Positions 1-9,059 are shown, numbered from the stretch's first letter. The stretch: DNA of 26,044 nt from Euglena gracilis (GCA_900893395.1 CAAHFI011937627.1:1-26044), one strand, 5' to 3'. The notes: generated from the sequence alone by a model not told the origin. Numbers and translations: made by a program.

Positions 1-2520
1 CCCGAAGGAAGGGGGGGGGGCGGTTGGCTTTTTGAATTTTCGGATTTCAAATTTCAGGCACCCCCGGCCCCCGAAGAAAGGGGGGGCGGTTGGATTTTTT
101 GATTTCGGATTTTTTAAATTTTCAGACCCCCGGCCCCCGAAGGAGGGGGGGGGCGGTTGGATTTTAATTTTCGATTTTTTAAATTTTCAGACCCCGGCCC
201 CGAAGGAAAGGGGGGGGGGCGTTGTATTTTTGGATTTCGGATTTTTTTGAATTTTCAGGACCCCCGGCCCCGAAGAAAGGACAGGGGGGGGGGTTGGATT
301 TGAATTTTCAGTTTTTGAATAATTCGGACCCCGGCCCCCGAAGGAAAGGGGGGGGCGGTTGGATTTTTGGATTTTCGATTTCTTGAATTTTCAGGACCCC
401 CGGCCCCGAAGGAAGGGGGGGGCGGTTGGATTTTTGAATTTTCAATTTTTTGCATTTTCAGGACCCCGGCCCCAAAGAAGGGGGGGGGCGGTTGGATTTT
501 GAATTTCAGTTCAGTTGGAATATTCGGACCCCGGCCCCGAAGGAAAAGGGGGGGGGCGGTTGGCTTTTGAATTTCGGATTTTTTTAAAATTTCAGCACCC
601 CCGGCCCCGAAGGAGGGGGGCGTTGGATTTTTGAATTTTCGATTTTTTAAATTTTCAGCACCCCCGGCCCCCGAATGAAGGGGGGGGCGGTTGATTTTTG
701 GAATTTCAATTTCTTTGAATTTCAGGACCCCCGCCCAAAGGAAGGGGGGGCGTTGGATTTTTTGAATTTTCAGTTTTGGAATAATTCGGACCCCGGCCCC
801 CGAAGGAAAGGGGGCGGGGCGGTTGGCTTTTGAATTTTCGGAATTTTTGAAATTTTCAGCACCCCCGGCCCCGAAGGAGGGGGGGGGCGGTTGGATTTTG
901 AATTTTCGATTTTTTGAAAATTTTCAGGACCCCGGCCCCCGAAGGAGGGGGGGCGGTTGGATTTTGAATTTTCGGATTTTTTTGAATTTTCAGGACCCCC
1001 GGCCCCCGAAGGAAAGGGGGGGGGCGGTTGGATTTTTGAATTTTCGGATTTTTTTAAATTTTCAGGACCCCGGCCCCCGAAGGAGGGGGGGGCGGTTGGA
1101 TTTTTGAATTTTCGGATTTTTTTAATTTCAGGACCCCGGCCCCGAAGGAAGGGGGGGGGTTGGATTTTTGAATTTTCGGATTTTTTTGAATTTTCAGGAC
1201 CCCGGCCCCCGAAGGAAAGGGGGGGGCGGTTGATTTTTGAATTTTCGGATTTTTGAATTTTCAGGACCCCGGCCCCGAAGGAAGGGGGGGGCGGTTGGAT
1301 TTTTGAATTTTCGGATTTTTTTGAATTTTCAGGACCCCCGGCCCCGAAGGAAGGGGGGGGGCGGTTGGATTTTTGAATTTTCAGTTTTTGAATTTCGGAC
1401 CCCGGCCCCCGAAGGAAGGGGGGGGGGCGGTTGGATTTTTGAATTTTCATTTTTTTGAATTTTCAGGACCCCCGGCCCCCGAAGGAAGGGGGGGGGGCGG
1501 TTGGATTTTTGAATTTTCGGATTTTTTGAATTTTCAGACCCCCGGCCCCCGAAGGAAGGGGGGGGGCGGTTGGATTTTTGATTTTCGGATTTTTTGAATT
1601 TTCAGGACCCCCGGCCCCCGAAGGAAGGGGGGGGGCGGTTGGATTTTTGAATTTTCATTTTTTGAATTTTCAGGACCCCGGCCCCCGAAGGAAAGGGGGG
1701 GGCGGTTGGATTTTTGAATTTTCATTTTTTGAATTTTCAGGACCCGGCCCCCGAAGGAAAGGGGGGGGCGGTTGGATTTTTGAATTTTCATTTTTTTAAT
1801 TTTCGGACCCCGGCCCCCGAAGGAAGGGGGGGGGCGGTTGGATTTTTGAATTTTCGGATTTTTTGAATTTTCAGGACCCCGGCCCCCGAAGGAAGGGGGG
1901 GGCGGTTGGATTTTTGAATTTTCAGTTTTTTGGAATAATTCGGACCCCGGCCCCCGAAGGAAGGGGGGGGGCGGTTGGATTTTTGAATTTTCGGATTTTT
2001 GAATTTCGGACCCCGGCCCCCGAAGGAAGGGGGGGGGCGGTTGGATTTTTGAATTTTCGGATTTTTTTGAATTTTCAGGACCCCGGCCCCCGAAGGAAGG
2101 GGGGGGGCGGTTGGATTTTTGAATTTTCATTTTTTTGATTTTCAGGACCCCGGCCCCCGAAGGAAAGGGGGGGGGCGGTTGGATTTTTGAATTTTCAGTT
2201 TTTGAATTCGGACCCCGGCCCCCGAAGGAAAGGGGGGGGCGGTTGGATTTTGAATTTTCGGATTTTTTGAATTTCAGGACCCCGGCCCCCGAAGGAGGGG
2301 GGGGGCGGTTGGATTTTTGAATTTTCGGATTTTTTGAATTTTCAGGACCCCGGCCCCGAAGGAAAGGGGGGGGCGGTTGGATTTTTGAATTTTCGGATTT
2401 TTTGAATTTTCAGGACCCCCGGCCCCCGAAGGAAGGGGGGGGCGGTTGGATTTTGAATTTTCAGTTTTTGAGTAATTTGGACCCCGGCCCCGAAGGAAAG
2501 GGGGGGGCGGTCGGACTTTT
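1..2520 (+). repeat. Minisatellite array A, left copy (unit about 67-70 bp)
   Basis: Roughly 37 tandem units, continuing past the left edge. Each unit has a T-rich half with two copies of TTTTGAATTTTC, followed by CAGGACCCCGGCCCCCGAAG and then a run of seven to nine G and CGGTTGG. A minor variant carries AGTTTTTGAATAATTCGGAC in place of the second T-rich half and recurs every few units. The C-run and G-run in each unit can pair over a GAAGGAA loop. Open frames of up to 226 codons on both strands come from the low stop density of the unit and are not taken as genes. Confidence 0.95.
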
Positions 2521-2575
2521 GGATATTCGGATTCTTTTGTATTTTGAACAACCCCGTCTTAGATGGAGAAGGTGA

Positions 2576-2585
2576 TTTTTATAAT
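2576..2585 (+). promoter_or_regulatory. TATA-like site in LTR body
   Basis: TTTTTATAAT lies about 55 bases after the end of the minisatellite and is unchanged in the right LTR at 17514-17523. If it drives transcription, the RNA would start near 2610 and the R-U5 part would be about 2.4 kb. Only position and sequence support this. AT-rich motifs of this kind also occur by chance. Confidence 0.25.
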
Positions 2586-2625
2586 GATTGTGGTGTGTCG
2601 TTGAGGGGAACACCAAACAAATGAC

Positions 2626-3506
2626 ATGGATATCGACCTTTCCAACTGCCCGAACCCCTTCAACTCCACCAACGCTACATCGACACCCACTTCTACCACA
2701 ATTGCCCTCCCAACCTCAGAATCGCCGACACCCACACCCACCCCGGATGAGGCATCCAGGTGCCTTCCATTTCATATTTTTGAAGGGGCCGCTTATGAAA
2801 TTCTGGGTATGATCGCGCACGGTATGATAACCGATGTAGCAATAAGAAGAGCGTACGAGAGAGTGCGCGCATACACCCTTCCCCCACCCCACCTACACAT
2901 TCCCGAATGCCGCCCATGAGGGAGGCTAACACTTTGGTGGAAGGGGTGAGGGAGAATACCATTCATGCGCGCGCACGAGAGACACACACGTGCAAGCAAG
3001 TGATGGCTGCATGGAGCGCCATGGAAGGGGGGGAGCCCACAAATTCCAATGGACGATTTTCTCACAATCGAAGGTCTTATTTCACAAGCCCCTCGCAATG
3101 TTTTGATGGAACGAATTTTGGAAGGAGCAACAAATCACCCCCAATTGGCACAACAACATACGCCCCCACACGCAATGTGCCTTTGGATGCGCCATTGGGC
3201 AGCTTGGGACAAATTAACACAACCTTGCCAAGACACACACTTTTGGGTTGTGAATGCCCCGTCTTATGCCGACAACACGGGTTATGCATGCACAATGCGA
3301 AGGCGAGATGCAATAACGGTGAAATTATAAGCGGTTGTGACCAATGCTTAACGGTAAAGCAAGAAGTTTGCATTTGTTTGGCAATTGACCGTTGCAATCG
3401 GCACGACCATTGCCTTTGCACACGTAAGGGGTTAGCCAGAATAGCGTCCACCCCAAAATGCCTGAAGTGTCGAGGCATTCAAGAAAAGGCACGTGCGATG
3501 GAATGA
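2626..3506 (+). other. Overlapping open frames in the LTR body, including a cysteine-rich stretch; coding status unclear
   Basis: Several protein-like stretches are open here. One begins MDIDLSNCPNPFNST and includes a helix-like segment around IFEGAAYEIL. A later stretch (about 3245-3480) has about fourteen cysteines in some 75 residues, with spacings such as CxC, CxxC and CxxxxxC that suggest metal binding or disulphides. More than one frame, and also the reverse strand, is open over 3050-3480, so base composition alone could explain it. The same stretches occur in the right LTR (17570-18420), but the two copies do not keep the same open frames throughout. No family is recognised. Confidence 0.25.
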
Positions 3507-3699
3507 ACGGGGGGGGAGACGGATGGAGTGATCGGTGAAAAGCGCCCATTTTGTTTTTACTACCTTCGTTTCAATGGTTATGGTGTTGGTGTGTGTGACT
3601 CTTACTCTTCCAATGAAAATTCCATCACGGCTGCCAACGGCGCCTTTTTGAGAATTCAACGCTTTTCACACCCCAACCCCAAAGTGTTGTCACCTGCCG

Positions 3700-4188
3700 T
3701 TGGCGCCCCGCCGGCGAAGGCGGCCACGCCGCCGTTTGGCGGACATGATCGCCATTGCCGTGCGGGAGGCCATGGCCAACATCAACCCACCGACAACACC
3801 TACTCCTACACCACCAACTACTACTACTCCCCATCTACTACACCAACCTCAACTCCATCTACCGCGACCCCGAACCGCACTACGCCAACAACCCCGCCCC
3901 CGAGACCAACACCTACTTCAACCCCTTCCACACCGTCGACGGCTGTCGGGAGCGGCGGCGCGGGCGGCGGAGTCGGGCCCTGGTGGCCGCGCGGAGCCCG
4001 CGGCGGGCAATGGCGGCGCTTCGCCCCCTACCAAGCCCCCTTCGCACCACCACAATACCCGCAGCCGCAATTCTACCCTTTCCCTCCCCCATACCCGTCC
4101 CTTCCTTACCCCCCGCCTTTCCCATATTACTGATGAATCCATTGTGGCTCCATGGGAGCCATGGTGGTGGCATGCCCTGTGGATCTGA
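3700..4188 (+). other. GC-rich Pro/Thr-coding stretch in the left LTR body
   Basis: An open frame of 162 codons begins MAPRRRRRPRRRLADMIAIA, continues through Pro/Thr-rich low-complexity sequence, and has an Ala/Gly-rich part. The basic start and an AIAVREAMANI-like helix look protein-like and recall the N-termini of some Gag proteins. This is a resemblance only. The right LTR has an open frame of the same length (18634-19122), with near-identical starts and ends but a differing middle. It may instead be a GC-rich regulatory island within U3 or R. Confidence 0.25.
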
Positions 4189-4419
4189 GAAGGAAAACCC
4201 CTTTTTTTCTTTACATCATAAGGCTGTTCCATAAGACAAGAGCGGAATCCAACACAAATTCTCCAAGAAATTGTTTTTTTTCCCCGATCACCGAATTTTT
4301 ATCCTGTGTTTTTTTGTTTTTATTTGTTTCACATTCTGTGCCCAAGATGCCAAGACCATGCTCGGAAAGAAATAAGAATGGGGGGGTGTTTGAAAGCGCC
4401 CACAAGTGGCCGCAATGGT

Positions 4420-4472
4420 GCGAGCCGGGTTGGCTCGCAAGGGGGGGAGTGTTGGCGGAATGGGTCCGCCAA
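4420..4472 (+). other. Twin stem-loops in LTR, left copy
   Basis: Two perfect inverted repeats stand 13 bases apart. The first is GCGAGCC-GGGTT-GGCTCGC (4420-4438), a 7 bp stem with a 5-base loop. The second is TTGGCGGA-ATGGG-TCCGCCAA (4452-4472), an 8 bp stem with a 5-base loop. In the right LTR (19350-19402) both stems are unchanged and the only difference within the hairpins is a base in the second loop. They lie in the probable R-U5 part of the RNA, where retroelements often carry packaging or dimerisation structures. Confidence 0.7.
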
Positions 4473-4877
4473 GGGGTTGGTAGGAACAGCCAAATAGCGC
4501 AACCCACAGCGGAACAAATTAGAACCCAATCCAAAGGTTTGATGAAACAAAAATCTTTCTCTTATCCACAGGGTCCTTCTGTTTTTCTACCTTCACTTAT
4601 ATCCCTTCTTCTACTCACCACAACTTGTACTTCACATTGGTGTTCCCAATTGTATCAAAGTCATTCATTTTGCTGCATTTGATTCAAGACTTCTTCCCAA
4701 GGGTTTCCAAAGGGATTCATTGACTCTTTCCCAAGTATTTTTTCACCCATTGTCCAGGTTTGTTCTTTTTTCCAAATCAAAGTCCCTCAATTTTCTCTTG
4801 CAAACTGTTTGGTGTGAGATAGGACCTGAGCCCATCCTAGTCCGCACAAGGAAACAAACTTTTGCACCAAAGGGAAA

Positions 4878-5333
4878 ATGCCAGGGGGGAATTCAAAAGT
4901 GGATCCTACGCTTCCGGAAAAGGGCAAAACCCAAATCCGGGACCCTGTCTCCTCCCCGGCACCAGGACACGGGGGGGAAGGGGAAACATGGCTAGCAGAG
5001 GTTGTTTCTTTGGAGAATGATTCAGAAAGGGTGAATCAGTTTTTCCCAGAAGAGGGGGGAGAAGATGCCACACTGCTTTTGCAACCCCCACCAACCAGAA
5101 ATGACCTTCAAGTTGCAATAAGGCCGGAAATGGGGTTGGTGGAGGTGGGAGGGGAAGAATCAAAAAATGCATCATTTACCACTCTACAGGCAGGTGGAGA
5201 CCCTTCAAGTCCAAAATTAAGCTTGCAGCTCCATTTTGATGACTTAATCCCATCTGCTTTGTGGGAACAGTTCATTTCCCAAAATGTGGCAAGGTCTTCC
5301 ACCCCCCTCAAAGGCAAGAGGACATTCAAATGA
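4878..5333 (+). CDS. Open frame spanning the LTR end and primer site
   Basis: This 151-codon frame begins MPGGNSKVDPTLPEKGKTQ inside the LTR, crosses the LTR boundary at 4988 and the primer site, and continues into the internal region. The product is acidic and proline-rich, with no domain recognised. It slightly overlaps the coiled-coil frame that follows. Known Ty3/gypsy Gag genes normally start downstream of the primer site, so a start inside U5 would be unusual. It may be the beginning of the structural protein, an upstream frame, or chance. No conclusion is possible from this copy alone. Confidence 0.35.
   Translation: MPGGNSKVDPTLPEKGKTQIRDPVSSPAPGHGGEGETWLAEVVSLENDSERVNQFFPEEGGEDATLLLQPPPTRNDLQVAIRPEMGLVEVGGEESKNASFTTLQAGGDPSSPKLSLQLHFDDLIPSALWEQFISQNVARSSTPLKGKRTFK
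4989..5004 (+). other. Primer binding site, initiator-Met-tRNA type
   Basis: Directly after the terminal CA of the left LTR stands TGGCTAGCAGAGGTTG. The complement of the 3' end of a eukaryotic initiator Met tRNA of the AGCAGAG type is TGGTAGCAGAGGATG. The match is close, with one extra C after TGG and one mismatch. Initiator Met tRNA is the commonest primer in Ty3/gypsy elements. The right LTR is followed by a different sequence, as expected for a site that belongs to the internal region. Confidence 0.65.
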
Positions 5334-6786
5334 CACAACACAACACCCCCTCATGATTGAGGACCAAATGGCACCAATGGAATACACCTCAGATGAAGGG
5401 GAGGGGGATTTGAAGGACCCGAGGTTGGCCCCCTCCACGGAAAGAAAACACACTTTGAGTGAAACCTCTTCCGAATCAACAAATCCACACAAAAAATTGG
5501 CATGTGAGCCGGAAAATGTGGAAAATTCTTCCCAGGACACTCAGAAAACCGAGACTTTTGATAACCCCATTTCAGGAATGGATGAAATGCCTATGGATGG
5601 GGAGGGGGAATTGGAACCCCCCACAGAATTTTCTCGGGAACAATGGGACAGTTGGGCAAATGGAGTGGAATCAAGGTTGGGAGGCATTTCTTTATGGATC
5701 AGTGACCTGTCGGACCACGTACAACAAAATTTGCAAGATTTGAAAAGAGATCAGGGGGCGGATCATGAAAGGTTTGAGGCCACCCTATTGGAATTCCGAA
5801 AGGAAGCAGAAAAAAGAATGGAGGGTTCAAGTTCTGCTTTGGAGGAATTGCGCAAGAATTTCATTGGTGAGGCAAATGATTTTGTGTCCAAAATTATGAG
5901 GGACCTCAAGGGAAATGTTATTAATGTCCAAGAGGAGACCCTGAAACGGTTTTCGGAAATGGCCACTTTGGACGATGCACATATGAAACAATTGTGTTGT
6001 GAATTACAATTGAAAACAAAGGAAAGAGTTGATTTTGCGGTTGGGACACATTTTGAAAAGTTTCGGCAGGAGTTGGCCTCAAAGTTTCAGGATGTTTTGA
6101 AGGTGTGTGGCACGCAAAAGGGGGAAATCCAAGAATTACAAAAATTTGTTGGGGTGGTTGTTCCCAAAGTTGAATCAATGGAAAATGAAGCACGTGAGTT
6201 GAAAAGGGAGTTTCAGGTCCTTTCGGGTTATGTTCAGAAAACCCTGAGTGTTGTGGAGTCTTTGGACCAGAAACAAAAGCAGGGGTTTCAAGATCCACGG
6301 GTGGATGTTTTGGCGCAACAAATACACAACTTTCACATATCATCTCAAAAATGTGATCAGTTGGAGAATTCTTTTTTGCAAATGATGCAAGGCTTCTCTT
6401 GCTTGGAAAGGAACATTTTGGCCGTTTCTGAAGGGAGAACAAGGGATGTGCAAAATTTACAATCAAATGTTGGTGAAGAAATGAGAACAATGAAGGAGAA
6501 GTTTTTTCAATTACAAGAAACCCAAAACCAGCAAAAGGGGAAGAAAGCGGGGGAGAGCCCCCCCAGGAAATCGGTGTTGGAAGACTTGGAACCCATGATC
6601 AAAAGGGCCATGAAAAGTGTACTGGGGGACGGGAAAGAAATTGTACCCCAAAACACACCCCGTTTTGAAACATCATCTGTGTCATCAAATGCGAATATCT
6701 CACAAACAGTGGAGGTTGGTGAAGATTTGATTCCCCTTGATGGAAACCCATTGTTCCCTTTGGGGGTGGTGCCATACCAGTCATAA
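5284..6786 (+). CDS. Acidic coiled-coil protein upstream of Gag
   Basis: A 500-codon open frame. Residues 1 to about 115 are acidic, Ser/Thr- and Pro-rich and probably disordered. From about residue 118 (REQWDSWANGVESRL) to about 415 the sequence is a long run of charged, Leu/Phe/Val-spaced helices typical of coiled coils. A Lys-rich segment and a short hydrophobic C-terminus follow. An in-frame Met at residue 24 (5353) is an alternative start. It lies just ahead of the capsid-like frame, where it could act as an assembly or oligomerisation module of the Gag precursor. The family is not recognised. A protein this size before the capsid is unusual for Ty3/gypsy. Membrane segments are not visible. 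Confidence 0.75.
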   Translation: MWQGLPPPSKARGHSNDTTQHPLMIEDQMAPMEYTSDEGEGDLKDPRLAPSTERKHTLSETSSESTNPHKKLACEPENVENSSQDTQKTETFDNPISGMDEMPMDGEGELEPPTEFSREQWDSWANGVESRLGGISLWISDLSDHVQQNLQDLKRDQGADHERFEATLLEFRKEAEKRMEGSSSALEELRKNFIGEANDFVSKIMRDLKGNVINVQEETLKRFSEMATLDDAHMKQLCCELQLKTKERVDFAVGTHFEKFRQELASKFQDVLKVCGTQKGEIQELQKFVGVVVPKVESMENEARELKREFQVLSGYVQKTLSVVESLDQKQKQGFQDPRVDVLAQQIHNFHISSQKCDQLENSFLQMMQGFSCLERNILAVSEGRTRDVQNLQSNVGEEMRTMKEKFFQLQETQNQQKGKKAGESPPRKSVLEDLEPMIKRAMKSVLGDGKEIVPQNTPRFETSSVSSNANISQTVEVGEDLIPLDGNPLFPLGVVPYQS

Positions 6787-6827
6787 ATCCCCCCATCGGA
6801 TCAGTAAATTGTGCACACATACGACCC

Positions 6828-8129
6828 GTGGGTTTACGAGCGAATCCCTCAGCCCCAGCACCCAATGTACCATTTGCTGGTCATCTTATGGTGAGTCCCA
6901 TACAATCTATTTTGGCGGGGGGGCTCCAAATTCCTCATTTCAAAGGTGTGAAAATAGAGTGGCAACAATATGAAAGGGATTTGGAGGCAATGTTTGCAAC
7001 TGCTACAAGCATAAATGGGACCCCCCTCACCGATGCACAAAAGCTTTCCTTGTTGGATCTTACATTGGATCCTATTTCCAAAAAGAAGTTAAGGGTGATG
7101 AGAAGTCAAGGACAATCAGTAACGTTTGCATCATTTTGGGCGGGAATGAAAATTGAGTTTGACTCATCGAGCACCAACTTCGCCCGAGCAAAATGGGAGG
7201 GGGTGGTTTGCAAAAACCTTGGGAATGTGTCTTTTGAGGATTGGAGGGAGTTCGAAACTGAATTTTTGTCAGCTTGGGCAGACGTCCATGATGCCACAGA
7301 GGAGGAGGCATACAAACTGCTGGTGCCCAAACTCCCCCACCGTTTCAGGGATGAAATTTTTCAGAATGATATGAAGCGTTTTGGTTCCAAACCGTTGGTA
7401 TACATTTGCAATATTGGAGATTTCACCCCAGAAGAAGCCAAATTGGCCATAAGAAGATTCACCAAGGGAGCTTTCACCCCCTCACGTGTTGAAAAAATTG
7501 CACCCGAGACATATCATATCCAAGTTGAAAATTTGATAGAAGCCCAAATTCTGACATGTTTGGACAAACAAGTCACTGCCGAATCCAGGAGGGTAATTGA
7601 GGCGAGAATTTTGGAAAGGCACATGCTCACCCGGGAGGTGCTGGAATTTATTCGCTTGAAAATTCAAGCAAAGGAACTTTCAAACACATGGGGGAAGGTG
7701 GGACAACCAAATTTCACTAATGATCAAAGGGGATTTCAAAGAAAAGGAAAGCAATACACCATCAAGAAGGGTGATTCAGAGGGGAGCAGTCCTTTGATTC
7801 AAAAAGAAGAAAACCCCCCTGCCCCCTCAACACCTCCCCCACGTTTGCATAGTCCCCCACCACCACCGTCAATGGATCCAAATACCCAAGGGCATTTTCC
7901 AAGGGGTGGGACGAACTGGGAATCTTGGCAACAAGGGACAACATGGGGGAGAGGAAAAGGATCGAAAGGGGGGCCAAACAGGGGGAAAGGAGTGCATCAA
8001 CCCAACCTTGGGAAAGGTAAAGGATATGCCCCTAAGGGTGGAAAATCCAAGGGCAAGGGTGCCGTGAACCCCCCAATACAGGTGCGTCAAGTTTCACAAT
8101 CAAGCCAAGAAGCTACGTCCCTTCAGTAG
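6828..8129 (+). CDS. gag: Gag capsid-like protein
   Basis: An open frame of 433 codons opening at a GTG; the first ATG in frame is at 6888 (residue 21). Residues about 45-180 fit the retrotransposon Gag/capsid pattern: WQQYERDLEAMF, then AKWEGVV, then a W-x-EFETEFLSAW helix and a Leu-rich helix. A second helical part covers about 215-295. A Pro-rich hinge (about 325-350) leads to a Gly/Lys/Arg-rich tail (about 365-420), probably binding nucleic acid. No CCHC zinc knuckle is seen; the basic tail may replace it. Neighbours are the coiled-coil protein before and the methyltransferase-like domain after. Expression relative to these frames could use re-initiation or frameshifting, as known in the family. 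Confidence 0.82.
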   Translation: MGLRANPSAPAPNVPFAGHLMVSPIQSILAGGLQIPHFKGVKIEWQQYERDLEAMFATATSINGTPLTDAQKLSLLDLTLDPISKKKLRVMRSQGQSVTFASFWAGMKIEFDSSSTNFARAKWEGVVCKNLGNVSFEDWREFETEFLSAWADVHDATEEEAYKLLVPKLPHRFRDEIFQNDMKRFGSKPLVYICNIGDFTPEEAKLAIRRFTKGAFTPSRVEKIAPETYHIQVENLIEAQILTCLDKQVTAESRRVIEARILERHMLTREVLEFIRLKIQAKELSNTWGKVGQPNFTNDQRGFQRKGKQYTIKKGDSEGSSPLIQKEENPPAPSTPPPRLHSPPPPPSMDPNTQGHFPRGGTNWESWQQGTTWGRGKGSKGGPNRGKGVHQPNLGKGKGYAPKGGKSKGKGAVNPPIQVRQVSQSSQEATSLQ

Positions 8130-8189
8130 GGCTGCCAACGCCTTGGGAAGGGGTCGGTCCCAAGGCGTGGCGCCTATTCTATTCATGCC

Positions 8190-9059
8190 CCCAACGATTG
8201 GCAATGTTGGACCTGTTTTCTGGGTCGGGTGTTGTTGGTGATTGTTTTCGAAAACACAACTTCTATGTTGTGAGTCTGGATTTGGATCCCAAAACAAACC
8301 CAACCATTTTGGTCGACATTTTGCAATGGAATTATAAACAATGGAATCCTCATTCTTTTTATGTCATCACCGCATCATGCCCCTGTGAGGCATACAGCAC
8401 GGCACGTTCTATTTTGCCAAGGGATTTTGAATTTGCCGATGCTATTGTTTTGCAAACCCTCAAAATTATTCAATGGTTCGATCCTCATTTTGGTGGATTG
8501 AGAATCCAAGGAGGGGTTTCCTGAGAACGAGACCTTTTATGGAAAATATCCCCTATGTCGATTTTGACTATTGCCAATTTTCATCGTGGGGATACCAAAA
8601 ACCAACCCGATTCTGGATTTCAGAGTCTTTCAAAGGAGTGCCAGAAAGGTTGTGTAACTTTTTGACCTGCGAAAACTTGCTCCCGGGCACCAAAAGACAC
8701 AAAGTGAGACTGGGGGGTCCAAAAGGTACAGTTTCACAAAAAATGAAAGGTCGAATCCCCCATGCGTTGATTGAGTACCTCATCAACTGGGCGATTCAGA
8801 CCGATTCTTTGGTTGCCGAAACAAGTGGTTTAACGTTTGACCATGCAAATAATTTTGCCACCCAGTCTGCCAACACATCACACTCAAAACCTACCCCCCC
8901 TCCCCGAAGAAAAGAGGTGCGTTTCACAATGCCTACCGAAGATGGGGAAATGGAAAGTCAGGCATCACAAGGTGTGGACCATTTACCTTTTGCAGGATTG
9001 ACACAAGAAGAGCTCAGGGAGTGGGTTGGTGAATCAAACTCATCCCCCCAAGTTTTTTA
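8190..9059 (+). pseudogene. Cytosine-C5 DNA methyltransferase-like domain plus linker, carried by the retroelement
   Basis: Motifs of the AdoMet-dependent cytosine-C5 methyltransferase fold appear in order. DLFSGSG near 8210 is motif I. SLDLDP is the acidic cofactor-binding strand, and VDIL follows. ASCPCEAYS near 8372-8398 is motif IV, with the catalytic Pro-Cys. ENPRRG near 8500 stands where motif VI ENV lies. GYQKPTRFW near 8592 recalls the motif VIII region of phage and giant-virus cytosine methyltransferases. That viral subgroup, with its RPFM and KPTRxW signatures, looks closer than DNMT1 or bacterial restriction-modification enzymes; this is a judgement by eye. After about 8810 comes a low-complexity Ser/Thr/Pro linker to the protease. 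The part is not intact in this copy and is handled as a fossil. The domain would methylate cytosine in DNA; its target is unknown. Confidence 0.75.

Larger units (their letters stand above)
1..4988 (+). repeat. Left (5') LTR, partial
   Basis: The left LTR runs from beyond the window edge to the CA at 4987-4988. Its 3' end is fixed by comparison with the right LTR: both copies match up to GGGAAACA and then diverge at once, the left into a primer-site sequence and the right into unrelated flank. It contains a long minisatellite (1-2520) and a non-repetitive body (2521-4988). At 5 kb or more it is far longer than most Ty3/gypsy LTRs, which usually range from a few hundred bases to about 2 kb. 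Confidence 0.85.
2521..4988 (+). other. Non-repetitive LTR body, left copy
   Basis: This segment matches 17451-19922 with few substitutions and scattered one- or two-base length differences, mostly in homopolymers. It should hold the promoter, the transcript start and the U5 region of the LTR. Visible inside are a TATA-like site near its start, a stretch with several overlapping open frames (about 2626-3506), a very GC-rich Pro/Thr-biased stretch (about 3700-4130) and two adjacent stem-loops (4420-4472). No recognised protein domain was found in it. Confidence 0.85.

Noticed and set aside
770-2130. Long minus-strand open frames (226 and 198 codons) and many plus-strand frames in array A
   Set aside because: They repeat a unit of about 23 codons set by the minisatellite, occur on both strands, and change with homopolymer length. 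They reflect low stop content, not a gene.
5921-6490. Minus-strand open frame of 189 codons
   Set aside because: It is opposite the coiled-coil frame and shows no domain; it is a shadow of the plus-strand coding sequence.
8190-8810. Methyltransferase as a phage or bacterial contaminant
   Set aside because: It is flanked on both sides by retroelement parts on the same strand with matching base composition, inside a pair of LTRs.
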